Shown: positions 24,781 to 33,944 of the stretch, piece by piece | Layout: every line of letters begins with the position of its first letter | Numbering within the stretch: the first letter of the stretch is position 1 | Assembly: GCA_046049865.1 (NCBI GenBank) | Contig: JBJOQO010000009.1 | Coordinates: 5,366-69,365 of the forward strand | From: JANPCX01 sp046049865 | Lineage (GTDB): Bacteria > Pseudomonadota > Gammaproteobacteria > Burkholderiales > Burkholderiaceae_C | Direction of reading: 5' to 3' | Length of the DNA stretch: 64,000 bases | Notes under the pieces: generated by a model | What the model saw: the letters and a program-made list of their open reading frames with translations, nothing else | Told to the model about the DNA's origin: nothing | The model's database searches: none | Translations under genes and position numbers: made by a program

Positions 24781-25265
24781 TGGACCTTCACTCTATAAAG
24801 CGGCTTGCCTTGAATACTTTCTCACCTGATGTCTCTCCCGCACCCTTGGCGCTGCGCCTCGGGTATGTGGGCCTGCTGCCATTTTTAGTTGGCGTTGCCC
24901 TCGTGTGGCTGGTGGGTGGCAACGCCGATGCCCACGCGTTTGCGACCTTGATGCTGTCTTGTTACGCCGCCGTGGTCATCTCGTTTCTGGGCGGTTTGCA
25001 TTGGGGCCTGGCCATGCGACAGGACCCGGCGTCGGTGCCGACTTGGCTTTACGCCTGGGGGATCGTTCCGTCCCTCGTGGCCTGGGTGGCGGTGGTCATG
25101 CCCCCTTACGCGGGTTTGGTGGTGCATGGCGTGATGCTGGTCACTTGTTATTTGGTTGATAGGCGCACTTACCCCATGCTGGGTGCGGCCCCTTGGCTGA
25201 CGCTGCGGTTTCGATTGACCGTGGTGGCCAGTTTGAGCTGTTTTGTGGGCGCAGCAGGAAGCTAA
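24780..25265 (+). CDS. DUF3429 family membrane protein
   Basis: This 161-residue protein has four or five hydrophobic helices and the family block SFLGGLHWGLAM, followed by WGIVPSLVAW. Members are small inner-membrane proteins of unknown role in proteobacteria. The ATG overlaps the stop of the preceding gene by one base. The TAA stop codon (25263-25265) is itself the left copy of a 3-bp target duplication of the element inserted immediately downstream, so the reading frame ends exactly at the insertion point. Confidence 0.83.
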   Translation: MDLHSIKRLALNTFSPDVSPAPLALRLGYVGLLPFLVGVALVWLVGGNADAHAFATLMLSCYAAVVISFLGGLHWGLAMRQDPASVPTWLYAWGIVPSLVAWVAVVMPPYAGLVVHGVMLVTCYLVDRRTYPMLGAAPWLTLRFRLTVVASLSCFVGAAGS

Positions 25266-25534
25266 GAACCTATCCGTGAATAAGACAGCCCTGCGACGGG
25301 GTTCCACAGGCCACAGGCACAGAAACGGGCCGCGCCGTGGGGTGCAACATCACCACAAGCGGGTTGCGACACCCGCCTGTGGCCTGTGGGGCCCCGGCCC
25401 GGAGGGTTGTGACGACAAAGCGCGTCTGCGGCGTTGCAACCCTTGCCCTGGGGTAGACCCTAGGCTGCGGCTTGCGCCTTGCATCCATCGCTTTGTCGTT
25501 ACAACGCAGGGCTGTCTTATTCACGGATAGGTTC
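25266..25534. mobile_element. 269-bp MITE with 30-bp perfect terminal inverted repeats, IS5-like
   Basis: The ends, starting GAACCTATCCGTGAATAAGA, are perfect 30-bp inverted repeats (25266-25295 and 25505-25534), flanked by TAA on both sides (25263-25265 and 25535-25537). A TNA-type 3-bp duplication and the end sequence suggest mobilisation by an IS5-group transposase. An internal 15-bp perfect inverted repeat (25304-25318 with 25375-25389) gives it a folded interior. A frame of 84 codons runs across it on the minus strand but looks incidental. No transposase is encoded, so it is non-autonomous. Confidence 0.9.
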
Positions 25535-25594
25535 TAAGCCTGCCTGTGCCGTATTCTTGTTGTGCCTTCCATCCGCAGTACCCCAGCCCCCACC

Positions 25595-27343
25595 ATGATC
25601 ACCTACCGCGTTGACGTTTCAGACCTTCACCAACACGAGTTTCAAGTCACCCTGACGGTGGAGAACCCGCAAGCCCAGCAGACCCTGAGCTTGCCGGTGT
25701 GGATACCCGGTAGCTACATGGTGCGCGAGTTCTCGCGTCACATCAGTCGTTTGCAGGCGCAGCAAGGCGGTCGCGCGGTGACCTTGGTGCAACAAGACAA
25801 AGCCACCTGGTTGGCCACCTGTACCGGTCGCAGACCGTTGGTGCTCAGCTACCGTGTTTATGCCTTTGACAATTCGGTGCGCACGGCATTTTTGGACGCG
25901 CGTCGAGGCTTTTTCAACGGCAGCAGCTTGTTCCTTAAAGCGCATGGCCATGAAACGCAGGCGCACCGGCTCGAACTCAAAACCCTGCCCAAGGGCTGGG
26001 AGGTAGCCACCGCCATGGGGCCCGTCAAGGTGGATGCACGAGGCCGCGGTTGGTATGAAGCGGCCAACTACGACGAGCTGATCGACCACCCCGTCGAGTT
26101 GGGCCAGTTTTGGCGTGGGCGTTTCATGGCCCACGGTGTGCCGCACGACGTCGTGGTGGTTGGCAATTGGCCAGACTTTGACCGCGAACGTTTGCTGGCG
26201 GACACCGCGCGCATCTGCGAAGCGCAAATTGAGTTTTGGCATGGCAAAAAGAAACCTGCTTTTGACCGTTATGTGTTTTTGCTCAATGCAGTGGACGAAG
26301 GTTATGGCGGGCTGGAGCACCGCAACAGCACGGCCTTGATTGCTGCGCGTCGTGATCTACCGCAGTTAGGCAAGCCGCATGAGTTGACCGACGGGTATGT
26401 CACCTTGCTCGGGCTCATCAGCCACGAATACTTTCACACCTGGAACGTGAAGCGGCTGCGGCCGGCCGAGTTTGCGACGTATGAGCACAGCCGAGAAAAC
26501 TACACCGAGCTTTTGTGGTTCTTTGAAGGCTTCACCTCTTACTACGACGACCTGTTTCTGCGGCGCACGGGTTTGATTGACGTTCCCCGCTATTTGAAGC
26601 TGCTGTCCAAAACCTTAAGCAGCGTCTTGGCAACGCCCGGCCGCCATGTGCAAAGCGTGGCGCAAGCCAGCTTTGATGCCTGGGTCAAGTACTACCGCCA
26701 AGACGAAAACAGCGTCAACGCCACGATCAGCTACTACACCAAGGGTTCGCTGGTGGCCTTGGCCATGGACCTGCTGCTGCGTTCGGGTAAACAAGGCACG
26801 CTCGACGATGTGATGCGTTTGCTGTGGCAGCGCAGCAGTGGCGGGCCGGTGAGTGAATCCGACATCCAGCAAGCGTTCAACGAGGTGGCGGGCGTCAATG
26901 TGAGCACTGCGCTGCAAACATGGGTTCACAGCATTGAGGATCCACCCTGGCAGGCGCTGCTGGAGCGTTTGGGCATTGCCTGGAAAACCGAGGCACCCAG
27001 TTTGGCGCAGCGCTTGGGGGTGAAAGTCAGCGAAAGCGCGCTCACTGGCATCAAGGTGACGCAGGTGCTGCGCGGTGGCGTGGCGGAAACGTCGGGTGTC
27101 GCGGTGGGTGACGAGTTGTTGGCACTGGACGGCTGGCGCTTGCGCCGTTTAGACGATGCACAGCGGCTCTTGAATGTGTCGCCAGAGAGCGCCTTGTTGG
27201 TCTGCCGCGACCAAAAGGTGTTCGACCTGTCCCTGAGCATCTTGGGCCACCCTAGTGAGGTGAACGGCGGCGTGTTGCTCACCGAAGCGCCGCTGGCACC
27301 ACGCCCGGTCGCGATGCAGCGTAAGGCATGGCTCGCACCCTGA
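25595..27343 (+). CDS. M61 family metallopeptidase with PDZ domain
   Basis: This protein of about 582 residues has a peptidase M61 N-terminal domain, a zinc-binding HEYFH motif in LISHEYFHTWNVKRLRP (about residue 280) with a downstream Glu in ENYTELLWFFEGFTSYY, and a C-terminal PDZ domain (GGVAETSGVAVGDELLALDG, about 500-520). Characterised relatives are glycyl aminopeptidases. No signal peptide is visible, so it is probably cytoplasmic. The ATG at 25595 is preferred over an in-frame GTG at 25562. The MITE lies 60 bp upstream and may have displaced the native promoter. Confidence 0.9.
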   Translation: MITYRVDVSDLHQHEFQVTLTVENPQAQQTLSLPVWIPGSYMVREFSRHISRLQAQQGGRAVTLVQQDKATWLATCTGRRPLVLSYRVYAFDNSVRTAFLDARRGFFNGSSLFLKAHGHETQAHRLELKTLPKGWEVATAMGPVKVDARGRGWYEAANYDELIDHPVELGQFWRGRFMAHGVPHDVVVVGNWPDFDRERLLADTARICEAQIEFWHGKKKPAFDRYVFLLNAVDEGYGGLEHRNSTALIAARRDLPQLGKPHELTDGYVTLLGLISHEYFHTWNVKRLRPAEFATYEHSRENYTELLWFFEGFTSYYDDLFLRRTGLIDVPRYLKLLSKTLSSVLATPGRHVQSVAQASFDAWVKYYRQDENSVNATISYYTKGSLVALAMDLLLRSGKQGTLDDVMRLLWQRSSGGPVSESDIQQAFNEVAGVNVSTALQTWVHSIEDPPWQALLERLGIAWKTEAPSLAQRLGVKVSESALTGIKVTQVLRGGVAETSGVAVGDELLALDGWRLRRLDDAQRLLNVSPESALLVCRDQKVFDLSLSILGHPSEVNGGVLLTEAPLAPRPVAMQRKAWLAP

Positions 27344-28521
27344 TCAAAACCAAGCGTGCGTCCGGGCAGTCCAGCGCGCGTCAGCCTGCTGCGACCCCGG
27401 CTCTGTCGTGGGTGGTGGGCAGCGTCTTGATGGTGTTGGTGGTGCTGACCCACGCCTGGTTGGTCAACGTGGTGGGCGAAGGGTTGGCGCAAATGGCCGC
27501 GGAGCCCGCCACGCCGCCACGTGTGCAGGTGCGGTATGTGCGCGACATGGCGTTGGCTGCCCCCGCTGAGATTGCGCCAACCAAGCGCCCACCTGCGCCA
27601 AAAAAACCGCCGCAACCCACGGGTGCGCCGTTGCCGCGCCTTTTGCCGCAAGCCGCTGCCCCACAGCCCGACGAAACCTCGACCGATGCGGCGTCGCAGG
27701 CGGCACCCGAAGCTGTGGCGCAAGCCGCGTCAGCGGCCGATGCACCAGCCGAGGCCCCGTTGGTGCCTCAATCAGCCGATGTCGCGGCGCCCCATACACC
27801 GACCAATACCAAGTTGGCCGAGGCCCCGCCAAACACCAATTTGACCGAACAAACAATCGACAGTGTGTGGCCCCAAACCACGCGTGTGAGTTACTCCGCC
27901 CAGGGTTACTACAACGGCGAGTTCTATGGCAACGCCACGGTGGAATGGGTTCGCCAGGGTGACCGCTACCAAATGCACATGGACGTCAGTTTGGGACTGG
28001 GTATCTACAAACGAATGGCCACGAGTCGCGGTCGTATCAGCGACCAAGGTGCACGGCCTGAGCAGTTTGACGAAACCGTCCATCGCCTGTTTGCAAAACC
28101 GCGGCAGTCCACGGTTTTGCTGGGCGAGCAACAAATTGAGTTCGCACAGGGTAATAAAGTGGACAGGCCCGCAGGTGTGCAGGACACCACCAGCCAATTC
28201 GTTCAGCTCACCTATTTGTTTGCCACGCGACCCGAATTGACGGAGCCTGGGCAGCGCATCGAATTCCCGCTCGCCTTCCACCGCAACCTGCGGGCGTATG
28301 CTTACCAAGTGCAAGCCCGGCAGGTGCTGCAAACAGTGCTGGGACCGCTGGATACCGTGCATGTCGTGCCCAGACGAGTGGATCCCAAGGACAACGACCT
28401 GGTCGCCCAACTTTGGTTTGCCCCTGCGCTGAAGTATTTACCTGCGCGAATTCGTTTCAACCAGGGCGAAGACATCTACATTGAATTGAACATCAGCAAA
28501 GCGCCAGAATTGGCGCGTTGA
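27328..28521 (+). CDS. DUF3108 family protein with TonB-like linker
   Basis: This 397-residue protein starts inside the end of the M61 gene (16-bp overlap). A basic N-terminus and one membrane helix (LSWVVGSVLMVLVVLTHAWL) are followed by a Pro/Ala/Lys-rich stretch (about 75-180) like the periplasm-spanning linker of TonB. A C-terminal beta-rich DUF3108 domain comes last (YNGEFYGNATVEWVRQGDRY and later blocks). It is probably anchored in the inner membrane facing the periplasm; function is unknown. The overlap suggests translational coupling to the peptidase. Confidence 0.85.
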   Translation: MARTLIKTKRASGQSSARQPAATPALSWVVGSVLMVLVVLTHAWLVNVVGEGLAQMAAEPATPPRVQVRYVRDMALAAPAEIAPTKRPPAPKKPPQPTGAPLPRLLPQAAAPQPDETSTDAASQAAPEAVAQAASAADAPAEAPLVPQSADVAAPHTPTNTKLAEAPPNTNLTEQTIDSVWPQTTRVSYSAQGYYNGEFYGNATVEWVRQGDRYQMHMDVSLGLGIYKRMATSRGRISDQGARPEQFDETVHRLFAKPRQSTVLLGEQQIEFAQGNKVDRPAGVQDTTSQFVQLTYLFATRPELTEPGQRIEFPLAFHRNLRAYAYQVQARQVLQTVLGPLDTVHVVPRRVDPKDNDLVAQLWFAPALKYLPARIRFNQGEDIYIELNISKAPELAR

Positions 28522-28549
28522 CAACCGCTTGGCTTCACAAGGACACCCC

Positions 28550-29338
28550 ATGAACTACGAAAACCTTCTCACCAGCGTTCACGGCGACGGCCCACTTCGC
28601 ACCGGCCTCATCACCCTGAACCGTCCCAAACAACTCAACGCCTTGAACGACGCCTTGATGAGTGAACTCGGTCAGGCCATGCTCGCCTTCGAGGCCGACA
28701 CCAGCATTGGCTGCCTCGTCATCACCGGCAGCGAAAAAGCTTTTGCTGCGGGGGCCGACATCACCGGCATGGCTCCGCTCGGTTACATGGATGTGTACAA
28801 AGGCGACTTCATCACACGCAACTGGGAGGCGATTCGTTCGGTGCGTAAGCCGGTGATTGCGGCTGTGAGTGGTTTTGCGCTGGGCGGCGGTTGCGAGTTG
28901 GCCATGATGTGCGACTTCATCATTGCGGCGGACAGCGCCAAATTCGGTCAACCCGAAATCAAACTTGGCATCATTCCCGGTGCAGGCGGCACGCAGCGCC
29001 TGCCCCGCGCCATCAGCAAAGCCAAGGCCATGGACTTGGTGCTGACGGGGCGCATGATGGATGCACAAGAAGCCGAACGTTCAGGTTTGGTCTCGCGTGT
29101 GGTGCCTGCAGCCGACTTGATGGCCACCACCTTGGCCGCCGCCCAGCAAATTTGCGAGTTCAGCGGCCCGAGTGTCATGATGGCCAAAGAATGCGTGAAC
29201 CGTGCCTTTGAAGGCGGCCTTGCCGATGGCATTTCTTTCGAGCGTCGGCTCTTCCATTCTTTGTTCGCAACGGAAGACCAAAAAGAAGGCATGGACGCCT
29301 TCATCAACAAACGTAAGCCAGCCTTTAAACAACGCTGA
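28550..29338 (+). CDS. Enoyl-CoA hydratase
   Basis: This 262-residue crotonase-family enzyme hydrates trans-2-enoyl-CoA in beta-oxidation. The oxyanion-hole segment AFAAGADITGM is near residues 63-73, and both catalytic glutamates are placed as in mitochondrial ECH (ALGGGCELAMMCD and FGQPEIKLGIIPGAGGTQRL). Length is standard. The ATG at 28550 has AAGGA about seven bases upstream. It lies 28 bp after the DUF3108 gene and is followed by the DUF1840 gene. Confidence 0.93.
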   Translation: MNYENLLTSVHGDGPLRTGLITLNRPKQLNALNDALMSELGQAMLAFEADTSIGCLVITGSEKAFAAGADITGMAPLGYMDVYKGDFITRNWEAIRSVRKPVIAAVSGFALGGGCELAMMCDFIIAADSAKFGQPEIKLGIIPGAGGTQRLPRAISKAKAMDLVLTGRMMDAQEAERSGLVSRVVPAADLMATTLAAAQQICEFSGPSVMMAKECVNRAFEGGLADGISFERRLFHSLFATEDQKEGMDAFINKRKPAFKQR

Positions 29339-29375
29339 CACCCCAGTCTGTTCACACCGTTTCACGAGGCCCACC

Positions 29376-29720
29376 ATGCTTTACAAATTCAAATCCCAAG
29401 CCACCAGCGACCTGATCATGCTGGGCCCCCAGGGTGACCAGTTGCTCAAGCTGCTTGGGCGCAGCCCCGCTGCACAAGGCATCATTGAACCCGAGACCAT
29501 GCCGCAGGCCTGGGCCTTGTTGGAGCGTGCCGTGATGGATGAAGAAGCGGCACGAGGTGACAACCAACGCGAAAACAAACCCAACACACCCCAAGAAGAA
29601 GCTGAGGCCGAAGAGGCCCCTGCGGCGGCAAGCGTCGGCCTGCGCCAGCGCGTATGGCCTTTCGTCGAGATGCTGCGCCGCGCCCACGCCGAAAAGCAGC
29701 CGGTGGTGTGGGGTGTATGA
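29376..29720 (+). CDS. DUF1840 family protein
   Basis: This 114-residue soluble protein begins MLYKFKSQATSDLIMLGPQG, the family signature. It has a middle acidic Glu/Ala-rich linker and ends LRQRVWPFVEMLRRAH, which is also conserved. DUF1840 is common in Burkholderiales and has no known function. The ATG at 29376 is chosen because it begins the conserved domain; an earlier in-frame ATG would overlap the hydratase gene. A palindromic repeat follows directly. Confidence 0.85.
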   Translation: MLYKFKSQATSDLIMLGPQGDQLLKLLGRSPAAQGIIEPETMPQAWALLERAVMDEEAARGDNQRENKPNTPQEEAEAEEAPAAASVGLRQRVWPFVEMLRRAHAEKQPVVWGV

Positions 29721-29728
29721 AAATCGAG

Positions 29729-29813
29729 CCCTCACCCTAACCCTCTCCCACAAGTGGGAGAGGGGATTTTTCTCCCTCTCCACCGTACTCGGGGGAGAGG
29801 GTTGGGGTGAGGG
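29729..29813. repeat. Palindromic intergenic repeat with 21-bp arms
   Basis: The left arm CCCTCACCCTAACCCTCTCCC (29729-29749) pairs with 29793-29813 with a single mismatch. A nested hairpin CCCTCTCCC-acaagt-GGGAGAGGG is present near the left end, followed by a short T run. This sequence type is a widespread REP-like repeat in proteobacteria. It may also act as a terminator for the upstream genes. Confidence 0.8.
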
Positions 29814-29877
29814 GGTTGGCGCTGGGTAAGCCGAACCTCGTCGCTAGTCAGCCAAACCGAAACGCAGGAGATCCCCC

Positions 29878-30507
29878 ATGAAACTCACCAGCCAAAGCTG
29901 GGCCAATGGCGAGCGCATCCCCGCGCTGTATGCCGCAGGCCGCCTGGACGCGGCCAGTGGCGTGGCCTTTTCAGGCAACCTCAATCCCCACCTGGCGTGG
30001 ACGGAAGTTCCCGCAGGCACCCAGTCCTTCGCCCTCATTTGCCACGACTTCGACGTGCCCAGCCGGGGCGACGACGTGAACCAGTTGGATCGCGAAGTGC
30101 CCGCCGATTTGCCCCGCGTTGATTTTTTCCACTGGGTGATGGTGGACCTGCCGCCCACGCTCACAGAAATCAAAGAAGGCGAGTTCTGCCGTGGTTTCAC
30201 CCCACGCGGCAAAACCGGGCCCGCCACCTTGATGGGTGCCCGCCATGGTCTGAACGACTACACCGGCTGGTTCGCCTCTGACCCCGAGCGCGCAGGCCAC
30301 TACTTCGGATACGACGGCCCCTTTCCGCCCTTCAACGATTCCCTCATCCACCACTATGTGTTCACCCTGTATGCCCTCAATGTGGCGCGTGCGCCGGTGG
30401 AGGGCCACTTCACCGGCATGCAAGTGCGCGAGGCCATTTACCCCCATGTGCTGGTCGCTGCGACCCATTCCGGCACCTACACCTTGAACCGCCGCTTGGC
30501 GGGTTGA
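29878..30507 (+). CDS. YbhB/YbcL family (PEBP, Raf-kinase-inhibitor-like) protein
   Basis: This 209-residue soluble protein carries the PEBP fold markers GNLNPHLAWTEVPAGTQSFA and DFDVP near the start, HWVMVDLPP in the middle and YGYDGPFPPFND-like ligand-site residues later (YFGYDGPFPP). Bacterial members bind small anionic ligands; their physiological role is poorly known. It has an AGGAG site 7-8 bases before the ATG. The phosphatase gene begins four bases after its stop, indicating an operon. Confidence 0.9.
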   Translation: MKLTSQSWANGERIPALYAAGRLDAASGVAFSGNLNPHLAWTEVPAGTQSFALICHDFDVPSRGDDVNQLDREVPADLPRVDFFHWVMVDLPPTLTEIKEGEFCRGFTPRGKTGPATLMGARHGLNDYTGWFASDPERAGHYFGYDGPFPPFNDSLIHHYVFTLYALNVARAPVEGHFTGMQVREAIYPHVLVAATHSGTYTLNRRLAG

Positions 30508-30510
30508 TCC

Positions 30511-31182
30511 TTGTCTCCGGCCATCACCCGCATCCTCGCCATCCGCCACGGCGAAACCGACTGGAATGCCAGCACGCGCATCCAAGGCCACATCGACATC
30601 CCGCTGAACAAGATGGGCCGCTGGCAAGCCCAACAATTGGCGCAGGCCTTGACCCACGAAACGATAGACGTCATTTACGCCAGCGACCTGTCACGCGCCT
30701 TTGAAACCGCCCGCGCCGTGGCCAAAGTTCAACGCAAACGGGTGATTGCCGTGCCCATGCTGCGGGAGCGGCACTTCGGCGTGTTTCAAGGCCGCCAGTT
30801 CAAGGACATCGAGGTGGAGTTGCCCGATCAAGCCGAACGCTGGCGCAAACGCGATGTGGACTTCTGCCCCGAAGGCGGCGAGTCGCTGCGCGTGTTTTAC
30901 GAACGCTGCGTGAACGCAGCACGTCTGCTGGCCGCTACCCACCCAGGCCAAACCGTGGCCCTGGTCGCCCATGGCGGCGTGATGGACTGCCTCTACCGCG
31001 CCGCCCTGCACATCGACCTGCAAGCCCCCCGAAGCTGGGCCCTGGGCAACGCCAGCATCAACCGTTTGCTTTACACGGGTGAAGGGTTCAGTTTGGTGGG
31101 CTGGAGCGACACGGCGCATTTGGACCAGGTGGTGTTGGATGAGATTGCGGATTCATCGGGGCAGCAGAATCGGCATGTTTGA
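30511..31182 (+). CDS. Histidine phosphatase family (phosphoglycerate mutase-like) protein
   Basis: This 223-residue enzyme has the RHGE motif (ILAIRHGETDWNASTRIQGH, His about 12) that forms the phosphohistidine, with the second Arg in SDLSRAFETARAV, the Glu in LRERHFGVFQGR and the late His in LVAHGGVMDCLYR. It could be a cofactor-dependent mutase or a small-molecule phosphatase of the GpmB/CobC type; the latter is more usual at this length. A TTG start is used at 30511, four bases after the preceding stop. Confidence 0.88.
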   Translation: MSPAITRILAIRHGETDWNASTRIQGHIDIPLNKMGRWQAQQLAQALTHETIDVIYASDLSRAFETARAVAKVQRKRVIAVPMLRERHFGVFQGRQFKDIEVELPDQAERWRKRDVDFCPEGGESLRVFYERCVNAARLLAATHPGQTVALVAHGGVMDCLYRAALHIDLQAPRSWALGNASINRLLYTGEGFSLVGWSDTAHLDQVVLDEIADSSGQQNRHV

Positions 31183-31315
31183 GGGCTGACTTGGGATTCA
31201 CCGTAAGCCACTTGCAATGCGCATGCTGAACTAAAGGAGCGCAACGCGTTCCGATTGTGTTGATCCTGCCGCCCGGACCGGTTTTGCTAAATTTTTGAGG
31301 CATCGCAAAGACGCT

Positions 31316-31768
31316 ATGAATGATTTCGCAGTCACGTCAAAAATGCTCGGAGATGCGGGAGAGCACTACGCGCTAAGTCAATTTACCTTTGCGGGAAAGC
31401 CGACTACAAAAATGCCTGATGGATGGGCTGGCTATGACCTTGCGGTTCACTCTAACGGGGGCTTGCTAAGAGTCAGCGTCAAAACACGAAGCGAAACAGA
31501 TTCCTGGAAGGCTGGAAGCTGGTTCATATTCGACGAAACCATCGAGTGCGACTGGCTGGTTTTTATATTCAAAACGAAAGCTGGGCTTGTCCGCTCATGG
31601 GTAGTCCCCTACTCCCTCGCCAGGGAGCTGGGAAATGTCGCATCACCCACACGGAAGGATCCACACATGCGTGACGTTTCCTGGGCGAAGCTCAATCGGG
31701 AGCCACTGCAGCGATACGAGAACAACTGGCAGTTGAATGAACAGGGCACGGGCAAGTCTGGCCTTTGA
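31316..31768 (+). CDS. PD-(D/E)XK-nuclease-like orphan protein
   Basis: This 150-residue protein is not a member of a family I can name. It has a helix with Glu16 (GDAGEHYALSQF), then GYDLAV with Asp41 and a strand LRVSVKT with Lys56. The spacing E-D-(x)-K fits the PD-(D/E)XK fold of restriction-like nucleases, with Ser in place of the usual Glu/Gln. Many aromatic residues follow. Base composition is noticeably more AT-rich than its neighbours, which suggests recent acquisition. The ATG at 31316 is preferred over one at 31295. It faces a small convergent gene and the ruvB-linked accessory patch. Confidence 0.55.
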   Translation: MNDFAVTSKMLGDAGEHYALSQFTFAGKPTTKMPDGWAGYDLAVHSNGGLLRVSVKTRSETDSWKAGSWFIFDETIECDWLVFIFKTKAGLVRSWVVPYSLARELGNVASPTRKDPHMRDVSWAKLNREPLQRYENNWQLNEQGTGKSGL

Positions 31769-31780
31769 ACCCCTTCAACC

Positions 31781-32080
31781 TCAAAAATCCGGTTGCGTTC
31801 CCAACTCCCCGTGGTACCCGCAACGCGCTATGAAGCTGGCGCAAACCTCGTCTGCTCTCACGAGGTCGCACAGCAATTGCATGGCGGCGCGTTGGATGCA
31901 GACGCGCAGCTCTACCGAGTCGCCGAGTTCGTGGGGCGGGTAGCGGGAGGCGAGTGCTTGCAGCTTGCGGTCGCGCAGCAAGATGGACAGCAGGTGGTTC
32001 TGCGATTCGGGTGAGTCGAAAAACGATTCGTCGATGTTGAGCTGGTCGGCCACGGCGACCATGACGTCTTCAATGTTCAT
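31781..32080 (-). CDS. Hypothetical protein, small acidic
   Basis: This 99-residue protein was not recognised. It is helical and acidic at the start (MNIEDVMVAVADQLNIDESF), with a Leu-rich middle and three Cys residues. There is a run of charged and polar residues (SVELRVCIQRAAMQLLCDLV) typical of a compact soluble helical domain. AGGAG precedes the ATG on the minus strand. It lies 161 bp downstream of ruvB on the same strand and could share its transcript. Function unknown. Confidence 0.6.
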   Translation of the reverse strand: MNIEDVMVAVADQLNIDESFFDSPESQNHLLSILLRDRKLQALASRYPPHELGDSVELRVCIQRAAMQLLCDLVRADEVCASFIARCGYHGELGTQPDF

Positions 32081-32241
32081 GACGACTCCTTGCTAGGCGC
32101 TGGCCCTGCCTGACCGCATCGCAAACCGATGCGTTTCGGGGCTGCCTTGTAAGGTGTATCGGCGGCTATGGGGCTGACTTGAGGCTTCGACTGTGCAGCA
32201 GTGCACGTTGTGTCGCATGCGCGGGGGGCTCAGACCCTGGT

Positions 32242-33305
<1,064 letters not shown>

Positions 33306-33309
<4 letters not shown>

Positions 33310-33944
33310 GGCTTATTCGCCTGAAGTTCGCGTGCAATTCCAGAGATCAGCTTTTGAAGGCTGGGGGAGGCAGGATTGTCCAGATTGAGGTGTGGGCAGA
33401 TTTTTTCTGCCCAACGGCGTTTGTCGGTGCCGGATGAGCCGGTTGATCCAATGGCTTTTGCCAGCTGCCGCCAGGCATCGACGATGGCGTCAGGTTCAAT
33501 CTTCTTGAGAGCTGAAATCTTCGCTTTTGGAAAGGCCTTTAAAACTGCTGGGGTGTCTGAGATAAACCAACTTTCTGTTTCTTCAATCGCAATTCTGAAG
33601 AGGACTCGGGCTGGGCGGACTGGGAGCTTGGCCAGCATTTCATTCAAGTCTGCCAACAGCTCGATGCAGGGCCTTTTGTCCGCATCTACGACAACGACGA
33701 TCACTGCGCTGGGGTTGTGAGCATGAATTTTTGCGTACGCACGAAGTTTTGCCGGCAGTTGATCTAACAGTTGGCGACGGCTGGGGTGCGGAGTCGACAG
33801 AGGGTTTTTTGGCAGCGTGCCTTTGCCTTCATGCCAATGGATTCTGAAGTGTTCGTTTGGCTTTAAACCAAATTTTCGTTGCAGCACTTCATTCACAGCG
33901 GGCACATCGGATGCGCCCTCAACCAACACGTCGAACCAAGTCAT
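33306..33944 (-). CDS. DUF4276 family Toprim-like nuclease
   Basis: This 212-residue protein has a Toprim arrangement: Glu9 in FDVLVEGASDV, then VVVVDADKR with Asp87 and Asp89, and a later acidic cluster EETESWF (about 121-127). These are the metal ligands of Toprim nucleases and the pattern of DUF4276, usually paired with an AAA ATPase. The ATG at 33944 overlaps the ATPase stop by four bases, and its own stop overlaps the ruvB start. By analogy with OLD, Gabija and PARIS systems (ATPase plus Toprim effector) this is probably the effector half of a defence or repair module. Activity is unproven. Confidence 0.75.

Noticed and set aside
25270..25524. 84-codon minus-strand frame inside the MITE
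   Set aside because: It begins and ends within the inverted repeats and the interior is palindromic; it looks incidental to the repeat sequence.
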